A stretch of 64,000 bases of DNA from Sipunculus nudus (lineage: Eukaryota; Annelida; Sipuncula; Golfingiida; Sipunculidae). The stretch is taken from positions 63,301,389 through 63,365,388 of the forward strand of contig CM049315.1 in the NCBI GenBank assembly GCA_026874595.1, written 5' to 3'. Of the stretch, positions 63,574 through 64,000 are shown piece by piece. Numbering within the stretch: the stretch's first letter is position 1; every line of letters begins with the position of its first letter. The translations under genes were made by a program, and so were the position numbers. The notes under the pieces are model-generated. The model was given only the letters and a program-made list of their open reading frames with translations, was not told the origin of the DNA and did no database searches.

Positions 63574-64000
63574 GGCCATTAAGAACCAGTTAGAAACGTC
63601 TTTTACGCCGAAATCAGCTCTTTTTTTCGTAATACAAGATCGTGATTTGTGCAGAAACGGCTGATTTAAACTGCGATAGAAGCGTTTTAATAGCTTCATT
63701 AGGCCATTTAGAAATTGGTAAAAACGTCGCTCTTGCTGAAATCAGATCGGTTTTCGCGTAATACAACATCGTGTTGTGCAAAAAAGAAGATTAAAATTGC
63801 AAAAGAAGCAATTCAGAAGCTCCATTAGGCCATTTAGAACCGGGTACAAACATCGATCTCGCCGAAATCAGCTAGGTTTTTGCCTAATTCATGATCGTGT
63901 GTTGTGCAAAAATTGCAGATTTAAATTGCAAAAGAAGCAATTCAGAAACTTTATTAGGCCGTTTAGAATCCGATACAAACGTCTTTTACGCCGAAATCAG
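63574..64000 (+). repeat. Start of a further superunit (partial)
   Basis: From ggccattaagaacc onward the sequence follows the beginning of S1 (26621) and S2 (42383). It includes the ctcttttttt-cg T tract, the j monomer and the a-type monomer with aaaaaagaagatt that marks the superunit start at 26826 and 42589. The window ends inside it. Confidence 0.85.

Larger units (their letters stand above)
57604..64000 (+). repeat. Satellite array tract 4 (about 129-bp monomers)
   Basis: Continuous satellite from element copy 3 to the window edge, in the same orientation. It comprises spacer block R2 and the first 0.4 kb of another superunit; the array evidently continues past the window. Confidence 0.97.

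Overview
The window is eukaryotic satellite DNA and carries no gene I can support. About 57.8 of the 64 kb is one head-to-tail tandem array of a monomer of roughly 126-131 bp (prototype about 129 bp, about 40% GC), all on one strand with no inversion seen. The other 6.2 kb is three copies of a single 2.08-kb element with long terminal inverted repeats (TIRs). This looks like pericentromeric, centromeric or other heterochromatin of an animal, more likely an invertebrate. That placement is weak: I recognise neither the satellite nor the element. The monomer is not depleted in CpG.

The array is nested at several levels. (1) Monomers fall into diagnostic types; ten of them (called a to j here) follow one another in fixed order and make a 1,288-bp ten-monomer higher-order repeat (HOR), cleanly doubled at 50056-52630. 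(2) A 3,992-bp HOR (31 monomers), with a 3,230-bp short version (25 monomers), forms 2013-13226 and continues from 13227; together these give a 7,222-bp period (56 monomers). (3) A superunit of about 15.2-15.8 kb, each copy ending in the TIR element, is tandem at 26611-42372 (S1) and 42373-57612 (S2). S1 carries a private 1,805-bp duplication (14 monomers) and S2 the extra 1,288-bp HOR. (4) A 6.0-kb spacer block follows element 1 (20536-26610, R1) and recurs after element 3 (57615-63573, R2), so R1+S1+S2 makes a period of about 37.08 kb that starts again at 57.6 kb. The left part (about 1490-20535) matches the tail of the superunit (from about 34.5 kb) with 11,214 bp of extra HOR expansion.

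Layout: 1-1490 irregular satellite; 1490-18441 expanded HOR tract; 18442-20524 element copy 1; 20525-26610 R1; 26611-40280 S1 satellite; 40281-42363 element copy 2; 42364-55527 S2 satellite; 55528-57603 element copy 3; 57604-63573 R2; 63574-64000 start of the next superunit.

The element has TIRs of about 235-250 bp built partly of GC-rich 16-bp subrepeats, an AT-rich interior with no recognisable transposase, and an 11-bp target-site duplication that can be checked against an intact empty site elsewhere in the array. All three copies sit at the same site, in the same orientation and nearly identical. It therefore inserted once and was then copied as part of the satellite superunit. The many open frames seen on both strands are a by-product of monomer lengths near 129 (3 x 43) and are not annotated as genes.
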